Source: Marisalimonas marina (GTDB lineage: Bacteria > Pseudomonadota > Alphaproteobacteria > Puniceispirillales > Marisalimonadaceae). Taken from it: DNA of 64,000 nt. Position 1 is the stretch's first letter. Each line of letters begins with the position of its first letter. Shown one piece after another: positions 17,330 through 27,212 of the stretch. Under the pieces are notes generated by a model, which had not been told where the DNA came from, did not search any database, and saw nothing but the letters and a program-made list of their open reading frames with translations. The stretch covers positions 620,001 to 684,000 of the forward strand of contig JAYPPH010000003.1 in NCBI GenBank assembly GCA_038131365.1, in the 5' to 3' direction. The position numbers were made by a program, and so were the translations under genes.

Positions 17330-17753
17330 TACTACTCCCCTTTTTGTGAGCTGTTAACAAGTCAGAAATATTTACATGTTGAAGTGGTTTCTTCTCTTCA
17401 TTTTTTTGTAAGATTTTATTTTCAGGAGGGCTTATTTTATTTAAATCTAATTTTTCTATCTTATTTTTTTTAAACTGAGGTTCTACTTCGTTTATGCTAT
17501 TAACCTGTGTTAGAGAACTCCTTCCAGATTTATGACCTACAAAGAAAAATTTCTCATTTCCAACCCTTAATATGTAAGCTAAATAACCATCTCTCAGAGG
17601 TAACTGATTTATAACTTCAAGATTATTTTGATTTTTTATAATTCTCTTAAGTGGTCCACTTTTTTTCTTAACCACGAAGGCTATAACACCAAGAACTAAT
17701 AAAAATAAAATTGTGACTATTGCAGTACTAAAATCCGGGACTGTTTGTGACAT
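17322..17753 (-). CDS. fliO: flagellar biosynthesis protein FliO
   Basis: 143 residues: one membrane helix near the N-terminus (residues 8-28, VTILFLLVLGVIAFVV) and a cytoplasmic domain with the FliO pattern LEVINQLPLRDGYLAYILRVGNE. FliO helps assemble the FliP ring. It is first in the fliOPQR-flhB operon and has a consensus sigma-54 promoter 31 bases upstream. The Lys/Asn-rich tail is poorly conserved, as is normal for FliO. Confidence 0.85.
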   Translation of the reverse strand: MSQTVPDFSTAIVTILFLLVLGVIAFVVKKKSGPLKRIIKNQNNLEVINQLPLRDGYLAYILRVGNEKFFFVGHKSGRSSLTQVNSINEVEPQFKKNKIEKLDLNKISPPENKILQKNEEKKPLQHVNISDLLTAHKKGSSNA

Positions 17754-17783
17754 AATAACTTCCTTTGTAGTTAAAAAAAGGAA

Positions 17784-17798
17784 GCAAGAATAATGCCA
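17784..17798 (-). promoter_or_regulatory. sigma-54 promoter of the fliO operon
   Basis: On the reverse strand the sequence is TGGCATTATTCTTGC, an exact match to TGGCAY-N5-TTGC with GG and GC separated by ten bases. It points towards fliO, whose ATG is 31 bases downstream. The operon it would drive runs through flhB to the four unknown genes ending at 12293. Confidence 0.85.
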
Positions 17799-17866
17799 AT
17801 TATTTTTATAAATAAACCATTGATTTAAATGGTTTTTTTAATATGACGTTTGTCAATTTTTTGAAA

Positions 17867-18181
17867 TTATAATTTTTGGACGCGATTTTCTGGATTAGTT
17901 ACTTCTGTAAATCTAATACCAAACCTTTCACCAACCATTACAACCTCACCTTTGGCAATTTTTACGCCATTTGCTAAGATATCAAGAGGATCTCCTGCTA
18001 ATCTCTCTAATTCTACAACAGAACCCTCATTAAGTCTCAAAAGGTCTCCAATTTTCAATTCTGTAGAGCCTACTTCAACAGTAAGCTTTACTTGAATATT
18101 TTCTAAAACTTTAAGATTATCAATCCCAGTATTAGTTGTTTTATTTTCTTCATCAGAGGGCTTAGCTTCATTCTCTGCCAT
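17867..18181 (-). CDS. fliN: flagellar motor switch protein FliN
   Basis: 104 residues. The C-terminal SpoA/surface-presentation domain contains VKLTVEVGSTELKIGDLL, then GSVVELERLAGDPLDILANG and GEVVMVGERFGIRF. Together these are diagnostic of FliN. It forms the lower ring of the C-ring, which sets rotation direction and takes part in export. It follows fliM by 18 bases and ends the fliKLMN operon. Intact. Confidence 0.95.
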   Translation of the reverse strand: MAENEAKPSDEENKTTNTGIDNLKVLENIQVKLTVEVGSTELKIGDLLRLNEGSVVELERLAGDPLDILANGVKIAKGEVVMVGERFGIRFTEVTNPENRVQKL

Positions 18182-18199
18182 TATATTCTCCTATTTATC

Positions 18200-19168
18200 T
18201 TATACTTTATTTTTTAAACTAACTGCAACTTGACCATTTGTTTCGCCTATATCCGCCTTGTATAAGAGTTTATCTTCAACAAAAAAGTCAATACCATCAA
18301 CTGGAGGTAAATTAATTACATCACCTGGTTTAAATTTGAGTAAGTTAGATAAAGATACAGATGGCTCACTTAATATTGCAGATATAGGAAGTGGTACATT
18401 TAAAACAGATTTTTGTAATTTATCTTTCCAACTTGTGTCATCATCTACAACTTCTGAGGGAACCCTAGATCTTAGAAGTGATGCAATTGGTTTTAAAGTT
18501 TGTAAAGGATAGATTATATCAAATGATGCAGAATCTACATTAGGTAACTGTACTACAAAAGAACAAATAATAACTGAGTCCGATGCTTCTACTAATGTAG
18601 CAAATTGAGGATTAATTTCACGAGTTTGATGCTTTATAGTTATAGGCATAAGATCTTTCCAAGCAGCTTGTAAACATTGTGCCATTCCATCAGATACAAT
18701 CTCTATAATTCTATCTTCTGTAGCAGTAAATTCTGCCTTAGTTGTTGGAAAATTTGCTAGTTTTCCTCCATAATAACAATTTGTTAAAATGCTTATAAAT
18801 GAGGGTTCCAAAACAAGTAACATTGAACCTCTTAACTCATCAATTCTACTTGTTGTTAAACTCATAAAACTGTTAAGTCCGGCGCTATATTCATCATAAG
18901 TTTTAACTTCAGGTGGGAATGGATTAATTTTTGGTTGGATCCTAATCATTGGTAAAAAAATACTTCTAACCAACCTAGCAAATCTCTCATTTATTAATCT
19001 AAGAGCATAATAATCACCCAAAAGTTCTAAATTATCTGAACCAAATGTAAAATCAGTAACTTCAACATCATTATTCAAACCAGAGTTAGCAGTAATTTCT
19101 CCAGACTGAAGACCTTCCATTAATGCAGAAACTTCATCTGAGGATAATTTACGTGATGTGTTAGACAT
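18200..19168 (-). CDS. fliM: flagellar motor switch protein FliM
   Basis: 322 residues. An N-terminal segment LSSDEVSALMEGL matches the CheY-P-binding region of FliM (normally LSQDEIDALL). The middle domain includes YALRLINERFARLVR and the C-terminal SpoA domain includes LLKFKPGDVINL. FliM links FliG and FliN in the C-ring. The CheY-binding segment suggests chemotactic control, though no che genes are in this window. It lies 14 bases after fliL. Confidence 0.94.
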   Translation of the reverse strand: MSNTSRKLSSDEVSALMEGLQSGEITANSGLNNDVEVTDFTFGSDNLELLGDYYALRLINERFARLVRSIFLPMIRIQPKINPFPPEVKTYDEYSAGLNSFMSLTTSRIDELRGSMLLVLEPSFISILTNCYYGGKLANFPTTKAEFTATEDRIIEIVSDGMAQCLQAAWKDLMPITIKHQTREINPQFATLVEASDSVIICSFVVQLPNVDSASFDIIYPLQTLKPIASLLRSRVPSEVVDDDTSWKDKLQKSVLNVPLPISAILSEPSVSLSNLLKFKPGDVINLPPVDGIDFFVEDKLLYKADIGETNGQVAVSLKNKV

Positions 19169-19182
19169 AAAAGAGACCTCGA

Positions 19183-19785
19183 TTATTGAAGAATAAAGGC
19201 AGTGAAATAGACATCTTCAATACCTGGAAATTCTTTCAATGCCTCCAGTTTTTTATTAAGAACTACCATTAATCTCTCAGATAATTTTTTCTTACCATCA
19301 CTTCCAGAAATCTCTTCTTCTGTAAAGTCGCTGATAGTTGATAATATTTCAGATCTTAATGCTAACTGATGTGAGTCAACTACTTCCATTACTTTTTCAT
19401 CATATTGAGTAGACACACCGACACTTACTTGCAAGAATTTTCGGCTACCCTTCAAGTTTGTAGTAAAATCTCCAGGAAATTCAAAATATGTAGTCTCATA
19501 AGTATCAACTTCGGGAATTTCTTTAACGTTCTTTTTTATAACACCTTCTTCGCCTTCTTCTTCACCCTCTTTTTTTTCAGAGCTGTCTTCTTTCTCTTTT
19601 TTCTCAGTTTCTTTGCCTTCTATAATTTGATTAACTTCTGCAGAAGGGTCAGGCTCAGGTTCTCCACCAAATATAAAATATCCAATACCGAGACCAACAG
19701 CAATAAGCATAATGCCGGCCACAACAAAGATAATAATTTTAATTAAACCACCTTTTTTTTGTTCTTCTTCAACTTCTTCTGCCAT
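19183..19785 (-). CDS. fliL: flagellar basal body-associated protein FliL
   Basis: 200 residues. A short cytoplasmic N-terminus is followed by one membrane helix (about 15-37, IIIFVVAGIMLIAVGLGIGYF) and an acidic linker of about 45 residues very rich in Glu/Lys. The periplasmic FliL domain follows (YFEFPGDFTTNLKGSRKFLQVSVGV). FliL surrounds stator units and supports torque. The acidic linker is longer than in E. coli. It begins the fliL-fliM-fliN part of the operon after fliK. motA/motB are not in this window. Confidence 0.92.
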   Translation of the reverse strand: MAEEVEEEQKKGGLIKIIIFVVAGIMLIAVGLGIGYFIFGGEPEPDPSAEVNQIIEGKETEKKEKEDSSEKKEGEEEGEEGVIKKNVKEIPEVDTYETTYFEFPGDFTTNLKGSRKFLQVSVGVSTQYDEKVMEVVDSHQLALRSEILSTISDFTEEEISGSDGKKKLSERLMVVLNKKLEALKEFPGIEDVYFTAFILQ

Positions 19786-19813
19786 TTTTCTCTCGCTATG
19801 GTTTTGTTATTAA

Positions 19814-21184
19814 TTATGCTATTACGTTAATAATATGTCTAGATGAATCATCTTCAACATTAACTAAATCATTTTTGTCTTTTATCTCGTTTAGTGTCTT
19901 ATTCTGTTCATTATTAAAGTTTTTATTTTGATCCTTTGGATTCTGACTAAAATTACTTTTAGAACCAAATGAATAATTTTCATTTTGAGCAGTAAAATCC
20001 AAGCTCATTCCCTGGTCGTTAAATAATTTTTGAAGATAATTTTCATTTTGAGCTAAGGCTGATGTTACAAAACTATTTTCAGTAATTATTTTTACAGTAT
20101 TCATGCCATTTTTTTGGCTTACTGATACTTTTAACATTCCAAGGTTTTTTGGTTTTAAACTAAACTCTATCTCTTCACCACCGTTGTTCATTGCATTTTC
20201 AATTCTTGAAACTAATTTACTCGTCCATCCCTTTTGAGTTAGGTCTAAATGATCAAGGAAATTTTCTATGACCGAATTGTAACTACTACTAGAAAAGGAT
20301 GAATCATTATTATGAGATAAATTTTGACCAGAGTTATTTAATAGATTTGTATTATTTATATTTAAAAATTGATTGTTATGTGATTTCATCTCATTTTTTA
20401 AATTCTTACCTTGCTCTAGATGAATATAATTGTGCGTTGAGATTTTAGAAATATTTTCAGATATTTGATTTATCTTATCTAAGTTAACTTCCTTTAATTG
20501 TTTAGCCACTGAAGCATTAGATTTCATAGGTTGATAAATTTTATTAGGGTGATTGTTTTTTTTAATTTTTTTTATAAATGTATTTTTATTAGATAAAACG
20601 CTGGTTTCATCAACCTTATTAGATTGAATATCCCAAACAGATTTATTTATTTCTAATTGGTTATTTTTACTTTTAGACAAATCTAAAATTGGTACATTTT
20701 TATTATTTGATTTATTACCATCAAACTTTTTCAAATTTTCAAAATCATCAGGTATGACATTATTTTTCTTTGTAATCTTATCAACGCCAATATTACTTTG
20801 AAATTTATTAATATTGGGTTTAGGTGTTATAATTTGAAAACTATTTAAATAATTTTTTGCTTTATTTAAAAATTGTAAAATTTTTTCTTTCACTTCAAAA
20901 CTTATACTATTATCTAAACTTATTTGAGTTTCAATTTTTTCAAAACTTATGTTTTTTTTATTATCTTTTTCTATAGAGGGTATTAAGTTCGATATATAGT
21001 CGACAAATTTAATTTCATCTTCATTAAAAATAAATTCATTTAAATTTTCTTCGGTATTATTTTCTGAAAACACTTCACCAAAATTAATGCTAAATAACCC
21101 ACTTAACATTGAAAAGCTAGCTTGTTCATGTTTGGATCCAGCTAATAATTCGAAGTTATTACTAATTTCGTTGTTAATTTTCAT
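19814..21184 (-). CDS. fliK: flagellar hook-length control protein FliK
   Basis: 456 residues. The long N-terminal two thirds are Asn/Lys/Ser-rich and low in complexity, as in ruler proteins. The C-terminal hook-length control domain contains GGEEIEFSLKPKNLGMLKV and later LQKLFNDQGMSLDF, with the core L-P-LG pattern. FliK measures the hook and triggers the FlhB switch. It is first in the operon after a consensus sigma-54 promoter. The ruler part is of ordinary length, which is interesting because the hook protein in this genome is about four times the usual size. Confidence 0.88.
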   Translation of the reverse strand: MKINNEISNNFELLAGSKHEQASFSMLSGLFSINFGEVFSENNTEENLNEFIFNEDEIKFVDYISNLIPSIEKDNKKNISFEKIETQISLDNSISFEVKEKILQFLNKAKNYLNSFQIITPKPNINKFQSNIGVDKITKKNNVIPDDFENLKKFDGNKSNNKNVPILDLSKSKNNQLEINKSVWDIQSNKVDETSVLSNKNTFIKKIKKNNHPNKIYQPMKSNASVAKQLKEVNLDKINQISENISKISTHNYIHLEQGKNLKNEMKSHNNQFLNINNTNLLNNSGQNLSHNNDSSFSSSSYNSVIENFLDHLDLTQKGWTSKLVSRIENAMNNGGEEIEFSLKPKNLGMLKVSVSQKNGMNTVKIITENSFVTSALAQNENYLQKLFNDQGMSLDFTAQNENYSFGSKSNFSQNPKDQNKNFNNEQNKTLNEIKDKNDLVNVEDDSSRHIINVIA

Positions 21185-21210
21185 AAAATATTCCTATTTT
21201 TTAGATTTAT

Positions 21211-21225
21211 GCAAATAGAGTGCCA
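21211..21225 (-). promoter_or_regulatory. sigma-54 promoter of the fliK-fliL-fliM-fliN operon
   Basis: The reverse strand reads TGGCACTCTATTTGC, a perfect -24/-12 element, 27 bases upstream of the fliK ATG and inside the 66-base gap after fliJ. Confidence 0.85.
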
Positions 21226-21250
21226 TTAAAAAAATAGGATTAATATAAAA

Positions 21251-21643
21251 TCAATTATAGTTCTTCTTTTCTAGCTCTTGAGAATAAATAGTTTTATATT
21301 CGCTAGTCTTTTCATCTGCTTTAATTTTTTTTAAACTATTAATTATAATTTTTTTCTTAACGAGCTTTTGTTCGTTTAATAGATAATTATTTCTATTAGT
21401 AGCAATATTTTTCTGGCTTTGTAATGTAGTCAGCAATTGAGCATTATTCTTAAAAAATCCAGAATTTATAACCTTTTGTGTACCATCAATTTTACTATTA
21501 TTCATAATATCATCGATTTGATTGATTAATTTCTTGTTTTTAATAATTTCTGTTTCTAGTAAATTTGAATTTGCAACATTTTTTGAAATATCTCGCTTGC
21601 GTAGTGTAGCCAGCCTTTGAAAACGTTTTATTTTTTTTTCCAA
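21251..21643 (-). CDS. fliJ: flagellar export protein FliJ
   Basis: 130 residues, almost wholly charged coiled coil, starting MEKKIKRFQRLATLRKRD, which resembles FliJ starts (F-R-L-x-x-L-R). FliJ sits in the FliI ATPase ring and couples it to the gate. Sequence identity is weak, as usual for FliJ. The call rests on coiled-coil character, size and position nine bases after fliI. Confidence 0.8.
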   Translation of the reverse strand: MEKKIKRFQRLATLRKRDISKNVANSNLLETEIIKNKKLINQIDDIMNNSKIDGTQKVINSGFFKNNAQLLTTLQSQKNIATNRNNYLLNEQKLVKKKIIINSLKKIKADEKTSEYKTIYSQELEKKNYN

Positions 21644-21652
21644 AATAATTCT

Positions 21653-22975
21653 CTATGAATATAATTTTAATAGTTGTGTTTTTGACGTTTCATAATCAGA
21701 TTTTTCTGAATTAGATTGTGATATATAATCAATTAATTTTGGCCACATCAAAATTGCTTCATCTAAATCTTTATCTTGCCCCTGAGTATACCCACCCATT
21801 AACAGTAAATCTTTGTTCTCTATATAACTGCTAATATGTTTTCTGAAGAGTTTCGCTGCATTTAAATGTTCATCTGAAGCTAAGTCGTTCATAACTCTAC
21901 TAATTGAATTAGTAATATCAATGGCAGGATAAATACCCATCTGTGCATTTGATCTACTTAATAAAATATGACCATCAAGTATTGCCCTTGCAGTATCAAC
22001 AACTGGATCATTATTATCATCACCATCAGCTAAAATTGTATAAAATGACGTTATACTTCCATCACCTTCGTCATTCGTTCCTGATCTCTCTATTAGGTTT
22101 GGTATCATAGACATAACAGATGCGGGATAACCTTTAGAAGTTGTAGGCTCACCCAAAGATAAACCTATCTCTCTTTTAGCGTGAGCAATTCGAGTTAAAC
22201 TATCCATTATAAGTAAAACATTTTTACTTTGACTTCTAAAGTATTCAGCAATTGCTGTGGCCCTATTAGCTGCTCTAATTCTCATTAATGGAGAACGGTC
22301 TGCAGGGACAGCAACCACAGTTATTTTTGACGAATTTTCATCTTTAAATAATTCGTTTACCATAGTGCCAACTTCTCGTGCTCTTTCTCCTATTAAAGCA
22401 ACGACTACAACGTCAGCCTCTGTGTATTTACTCATCATTCCTAAAAGAACAGATTTTCCTACTCCAGAACCAGCTATTATTCCTAATCTTTGACCTTGTC
22501 CAACTGTCAAAAGACCATTTATAGCCCTAACTCCAACATCTAGTGGTTTTTTAATAAGGTTTCTTTTGAGGGGGTTCATTACTTTTCCCATTAGAGGCCA
22601 TTTATTATTAATATTTTCTAATGGCTTATCATCAAGTGGATTTCCAAAAGCGTCAGTTACTCGTCCTAACAATGTGTCATCTACATCAATATATCTTCCA
22701 TCGTCATGTAAGGACACTTCACAGCCAGCTACAATATGTGAAGAATGCTCGAGTACTGCCAACATATTATGATTTTGGTCAAAACTAATAACTTCAGCTA
22801 AAATTTCTTTACCAATTTGGTCTTTAACAAGACAAAGACTTCCAATGGGTGCAGGAAATGGATTACAGTAAATAACATTACCGTCAAAACGATTAACTCT
22901 GCCAGAACTTGTAATTCTCTTTGGTCTTTTAAAATTTGAAATATTGTCGATTAACTTTGCGTTAAAATTCATCAA
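21653..22975 (-). CDS. fliI: flagellum-specific ATPase FliI
   Basis: 440 residues. It has Walker A GIIAGSGVGKSVLLGM near residue 165, Walker B VLLIMDSLTRIAHAKREIGL, and the FliI/type III ATPase signature PASVMSMIPNLIERSG. It powers export of flagellar subunits. It follows fliH by 15 bases and precedes fliJ, the classic order fliG-fliH-fliI-fliJ. Intact and of normal length. Confidence 0.96.
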   Translation of the reverse strand: MMNFNAKLIDNISNFKRPKRITSSGRVNRFDGNVIYCNPFPAPIGSLCLVKDQIGKEILAEVISFDQNHNMLAVLEHSSHIVAGCEVSLHDDGRYIDVDDTLLGRVTDAFGNPLDDKPLENINNKWPLMGKVMNPLKRNLIKKPLDVGVRAINGLLTVGQGQRLGIIAGSGVGKSVLLGMMSKYTEADVVVVALIGERAREVGTMVNELFKDENSSKITVVAVPADRSPLMRIRAANRATAIAEYFRSQSKNVLLIMDSLTRIAHAKREIGLSLGEPTTSKGYPASVMSMIPNLIERSGTNDEGDGSITSFYTILADGDDNNDPVVDTARAILDGHILLSRSNAQMGIYPAIDITNSISRVMNDLASDEHLNAAKLFRKHISSYIENKDLLLMGGYTQGQDKDLDEAILMWPKLIDYISQSNSEKSDYETSKTQLLKLYS

Positions 22976-22990
22976 TTGCTCCTGGGCAAT

Positions 22991-24061
22991 TTATTTATTA
23001 ATACTTTTTTCTGAGTAATTCATGCCATCGCAATTTAATATAATGTCGCCTCTTGAGAGATCTTTATTGGGCACAAAAATAGATTTATCTAATCCATCAC
23101 TAAATTTTTCTAGCTTGGAAATCGCTACATGATCATCTTCATTAACTTCAATTGTAATTTTATCTTCAAAACAATTGATATTTTTTAATAATGATTTAAT
23201 TTTTTTTTCATATTTTTCTGGCATTTGATCAATTTGATAACCAGCAAGATCATAAGCAATTTCAACGATTTTCTTTTTTATTACGTCGTACAATGCATTC
23301 TCAGCTAAATTGGAAAGATTTGAAAAAATATTCTGAAACTTTTCATAATCTTTGGATATTATTTCTTGAGAATTGGTTGCATTTAAATTGTTTGTACCTA
23401 AATTTTCATCGACATCATCATTCAAATTATTAATCGATTTTGAAACGGCATCTCTAACGGAATTTAGAGCCTGTTTTGTTTCTTCACTATTATCATTCTC
23501 ATTATTTTCAGTATTAATTTGAGATGTTTCACCAGGAATATTTATCTCAGAATTTTGCTCTTCAGCTTTTAAAATTTCAGAACTCTTGTCTTCTGAAGAG
23601 TTATCCTCTTCATTAGATTCTAGAACATTTTCTTTTATTTCATTATTATTATTTATTTCAATTTCTGCATCTTCGGTATTAGAAGAATTAATTAAGTTTT
23701 CATCTGCATTGACTAAGGTTTCTTCTTCTACAACTTCAGAAACTTCTGATGCTTCTTTTGTATCAATAGATGTGTTGTTATTTTCTTCTTTATTATTTTC
23801 AACATTAACTTCATCTACTTGTTCAGATATTTCTGATTTTTTTTCAAAATGAGTTTGTTCATCATTTTTTGATTTAGCTTCAAAATCAAGGGCAATATCT
23901 ATCAAAGATTTTTTTATGAACTCAGTTTTACTAGAAATATTTTTTTCTTCAAAAACCGTTTCAGATTGTTTTTTAAGAATAGACTTTATTTCATCATTAC
24001 CAAGAGGGACAAAATTTTGTGTTTCGTCTTCTTGAACATCATTTTTTACGTCTAAATTCAT
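22991..24061 (-). CDS. fliH: flagellar assembly protein FliH with long acidic N-terminal region
   Basis: 356 residues. The C-terminal third (from about residue 240) shows the FliH pattern: helices ENALYDVIKKKIVEIAYDLAG, then VNEDDHVAI and GDIILNCDG. The preceding 200 residues are almost entirely Glu, Asn and Ser with few hydrophobics, so the protein is much longer than the usual 200-270 residues. FliH regulates FliI. The start is adjacent to the fliG stop (15 bases). Position supports the call. The low-complexity part is probably disordered. Confidence 0.85.
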   Translation of the reverse strand: MNLDVKNDVQEDETQNFVPLGNDEIKSILKKQSETVFEEKNISSKTEFIKKSLIDIALDFEAKSKNDEQTHFEKKSEISEQVDEVNVENNKEENNNTSIDTKEASEVSEVVEEETLVNADENLINSSNTEDAEIEINNNNEIKENVLESNEEDNSSEDKSSEILKAEEQNSEINIPGETSQINTENNENDNSEETKQALNSVRDAVSKSINNLNDDVDENLGTNNLNATNSQEIISKDYEKFQNIFSNLSNLAENALYDVIKKKIVEIAYDLAGYQIDQMPEKYEKKIKSLLKNINCFEDKITIEVNEDDHVAISKLEKFSDGLDKSIFVPNKDLSRGDIILNCDGMNYSEKSINK

Positions 24062-24076
24062 TTTTTTGTTCTCACT

Positions 24077-25114
24077 TTAGACATAATCATCACCACCTCT
24101 TCCGGCAAGTACAATTGTACCCTCGTCAGACATACGTCTTGCAACAGCAATTATTTGTTTTTGTGCTTCTTGAACTTCTGTCAATCTTACAGGTCCAAGA
24201 GCTTCCATTTCATCTTGAATATTTGCTGCTGCACGCTGAGACATACAGCCAAATAGTTTTGTTCTTAATTCTTCAGGAGCACCTTTTAAGGCTAAAATAA
24301 TTAATTCATCTTCAACAGCTCGTAAGAGAGTTTGCAAAGATTTATCATCAGACAACATCAATGTCTCAAACACAAACATACTATCTTGAATATCTTGCAT
24401 AAGTTTCTTATCGTCTTTAAGAATTTCTTTCATTATTTTTGCTTCACCATCAGCTGTCAAAAAGTTCATAATCTTTGCTGCAGCTGGAACGCCTCCTACT
24501 TTACTCGCTCTTAAGCTAGCATTAGATGAGAAAACCTTTTGCATTACTCTGTCTAATTCTTTTAAAGCCTCAGGCTGAACTGTTTCAAGAGTAGCAATTC
24601 TTCTTATTATATCTGCTTGACTTTTTTCTGGCATAAAATTTAACACATCTGAAGCAGTAGCTGGTTCAAGATATGATATAATTAAAGCAATAATTTGAGG
24701 ATGTTCATCTATAATTAAATCTGCAATTGATCTTGCATCAAGCCAATCTAAAATTTCTATAGCCTTATTACTATCCGATGGTGTTATTTTTCCTAATACT
24801 GTTTGAGCTTTATCTTCACCTAATGATTTAGTTAATACATTTTTAATATAGCCACCACCTGAAATACCAAGGCTGGTTTGTGATTTGATAATTGCTAAAA
24901 ATTCATCTAAAACTAAATTTACAGTATCTTGACCTAAACCTTGTACAGAATACATTGCTGATCCAAGAACTTGCACTTCTTTAGGTGTAAGATTTCCCAT
25001 GATTTCTGCGGCCTCATCCTCACCAATTAACATCATTAATATTGCACATTTTTGTGTGCCAGTTAGACCTTCATAAATCTCTTTTGTATCTGGTTTTTTT
25101 ACTGCCTCTGCCAT
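24077..25114 (-). CDS. fliG: flagellar motor switch protein FliG
   Basis: 345 residues. The N-terminal domain contains GTQKCAILMMLIGEDEAAEIM, the middle domain EHPQIIALIISYLEP, and the C-terminal torque domain LSDDKSLQTLLRAVEDELIILALKGAPEEL with its charged stator-facing residues. FliG joins the MS ring to the C-ring and contacts the stators. It follows fliF by 30 bases. Intact, normal length, in contrast to the broken fliF. Confidence 0.96.
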   Translation of the reverse strand: MAEAVKKPDTKEIYEGLTGTQKCAILMMLIGEDEAAEIMGNLTPKEVQVLGSAMYSVQGLGQDTVNLVLDEFLAIIKSQTSLGISGGGYIKNVLTKSLGEDKAQTVLGKITPSDSNKAIEILDWLDARSIADLIIDEHPQIIALIISYLEPATASDVLNFMPEKSQADIIRRIATLETVQPEALKELDRVMQKVFSSNASLRASKVGGVPAAAKIMNFLTADGEAKIMKEILKDDKKLMQDIQDSMFVFETLMLSDDKSLQTLLRAVEDELIILALKGAPEELRTKLFGCMSQRAAANIQDEMEALGPVRLTEVQEAQKQIIAVARRMSDEGTIVLAGRGGDDYV

Positions 25115-25144
25115 AATAATGTTCCTACTCTCTTAGTTTTAAAA

Positions 25145-26860
25145 CTATGAATCTTTTTCAATCATACTCTTAAATACACTTGATACTCTACCTGCCTCGT
25201 CACCAACTATCATTCTAATAACAGCAACTTTATCATCATATGTATTTGCAGTATCAAGCATTTCAGCAGAAATTGTTGATTTTTTCGGCTTTAACTTTGC
25301 TTTAATATCTTCAAGTGACTCGCCTTCTTGAACCTCTATTTTCTCATCTGCATCATCATCTTCATCTAAGGCCATTGAACCAACTCCTGCAGTGTAACCA
25401 GCTGGAACAAGTACTCTTTTAAGAAGTGGATGTAGAGCTCCAAAGATTACTATAGCTAAAATTAATACAGTTGCTAATTGCTGCGCAAGTTCTTTTATAG
25501 ATTCATTTTCATACCAAGGTGCCACTTCTACTTCAAGCGCATCAACAAATGGACTACTAGTAACTGTTACGCTATCTCCTCTTGCTTCATCAAAACCAAG
25601 AGCTTCTTGTACCAAAGATTTAATCTCTGATAGTTTTTCGTCACTAAATTTTTCAAAAGATACTGTCCCTTCAGGTGAAACAGTTTTCATCTCCCTAATA
25701 ATCACTGCTGCTTTAATTTTAGTTATCTCACCATATTGGGCAGTTGTTGTTTCAACTTTTCTACTAACTTCATAGTTTTTAACAGAAGTCTGACTTCTTT
25801 GCTTTAAGTTACCGCCAACCGCTTTACTTTCTGGAGTTTCTTTTTTAAATCTGGTGCTAAAGGCGGTGAATTTGAAAGAGCTCCAGGAATTCCTCTTGCT
25901 TCCGGGTTAGCACTTTCATCTAAAGACGTTTGTTCACTTCTTAGTGCGTTACCCTTAGGATCTACAGACTCCTCAGTAATTTCTCTTTTTGTGAAATTCA
26001 TATCCACATTTACTTCTGCCTTTAAATTACCTGCACCCACAATTGGTGTTAACAATGAAATAATTCTAGAACGATATATTTCACCAAGTCTCATAGTTTG
26101 AGACATCTGCTCATCAGATGCAGTTGTAGATCTATCACTTGAAGGTTTAGATAGAAGTTCACCAAATTGATCAACCACTGTTAATATTTTCTGATGGCAG
26201 GTTGGGTACAGATGACGCAACCAAATGAACAATTGATTGAACTTGCTGTCTTCCAAGTGATCTTCCATTTGACAATTTTACAAAAACTGAAGCTGAAGGA
26301 AGTGCTATTTCTCTTGCAAATACTGTTTTTTCAGGAATAGCAAGATGAACTCTAGCTGAACTAACACCAGAAATGTGATTTATAGATCTTGCTAATTCAG
26401 CTTCAAGAGATTGCTTAATTTTGACAGCCTCTACAGATCGGCTTGTCCCCATAGGCATATCACCTAAAGTATCATAACCATTAGGAACTGATGAAGGTAA
26501 ACCTTCTCCAGCAAGAAGCATTCTTGATTCATGATAATCTGCTACAGGTACAATAACTTCTCCGGTAGTTGGATTTAAAGAAACATCCACCCCATTTTGT
26601 TTTAATGTCTGAATTACAGCAGCTTTTTCACTCTCAGGAAGAGATGCAAATAAGGTAGTCATATCAGATTTCTGCATTGTGAAAAATACAATTAAACCAA
26701 TAAAAGCAACTATAACACCAAAAATTAATGGTATAGATTTTTGAACAGCTGGATCAGAAGTTATTTTTCTGACGTTTGAAATAGACGTAGAAATACGACT
26801 TACTATTCCTGTGTTTTGACTAAGTCCAGATAAATTATTTCCTGTAGTTGCTTCTGCCAT
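25145..26860 (-). CDS. fliF: flagellar M-ring protein FliF, interrupted by two one-base indels
   Basis: About 572 residues if read through. Three in-order pieces cover the protein. The N-terminal membrane helix and ring-building domains lie in 26860-26180 (LFASLPESEKAAVIQTLKQNG, LARSINHISGVSSARVHLAIPE). The middle reads in another frame from about 26185 to 25850. The C-terminal part with the second helix and the FliG-binding tail returns to the first frame, ending at 25145. The first break looks like one extra A in ATTAACAGTGG. The second looks like one A missing in AAAGAAACTCC. Because the two shifts cancel, the reading frame is restored. FliF is essential for the basal body, so sequence error is the simplest reading. 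A real lesion cannot be excluded. Confidence 0.9.
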
Positions 26861-26883
26861 TTTCTTATTCCTAAAATATTAAA

Positions 26884-27198
26884 TTAAACGGGCATATTCA
26901 TGATGTCTTTGTACGAACTTAAAACTTTATTCCTGACATTAAGCGTCATCTGAAAAGCTATACTCGAAATCTGTTGTTGCATTATAACCTTAGTTAAGTC
27001 TGTTTCTTTACCCAACTCATAATCCTTAGTTATTTGTGATGCTTTATTTTGGCTATCAGCTACTGAGTTAATAGCGTCATTAATTTTTTTTGAAAAATCC
27101 TCAGCTCTCTCACCACCAGCAAAAGCCTGATTAGCTTTTTCTAATATGTTCTGTCTTAGAAGACTTGAACTATCTATAGCTTTATTTGAAACTTGCAT
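26884..27198 (-). CDS. fliE: flagellar hook-basal body protein FliE
   Basis: 104 residues with the FliE pattern: GGERAEDFSKKINDAINSV, then KVIMQQQISSIAFQMTLNVRNKVLSSYKDIMNMPV at the end. The last block, ending in the M-N-M-P-V tail, is diagnostic. FliE joins the MS ring to the proximal rod. It lies between the truncated regulator and fliF in the position fleR/flrC-fliE-fliF known from gammaproteobacteria. Confidence 0.95.
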   Translation of the reverse strand: MQVSNKAIDSSSLLRQNILEKANQAFAGGERAEDFSKKINDAINSVADSQNKASQITKDYELGKETDLTKVIMQQQISSIAFQMTLNVRNKVLSSYKDIMNMPV

Positions 27199-27212
27199 TT
27201 TCGAATTTCCTT

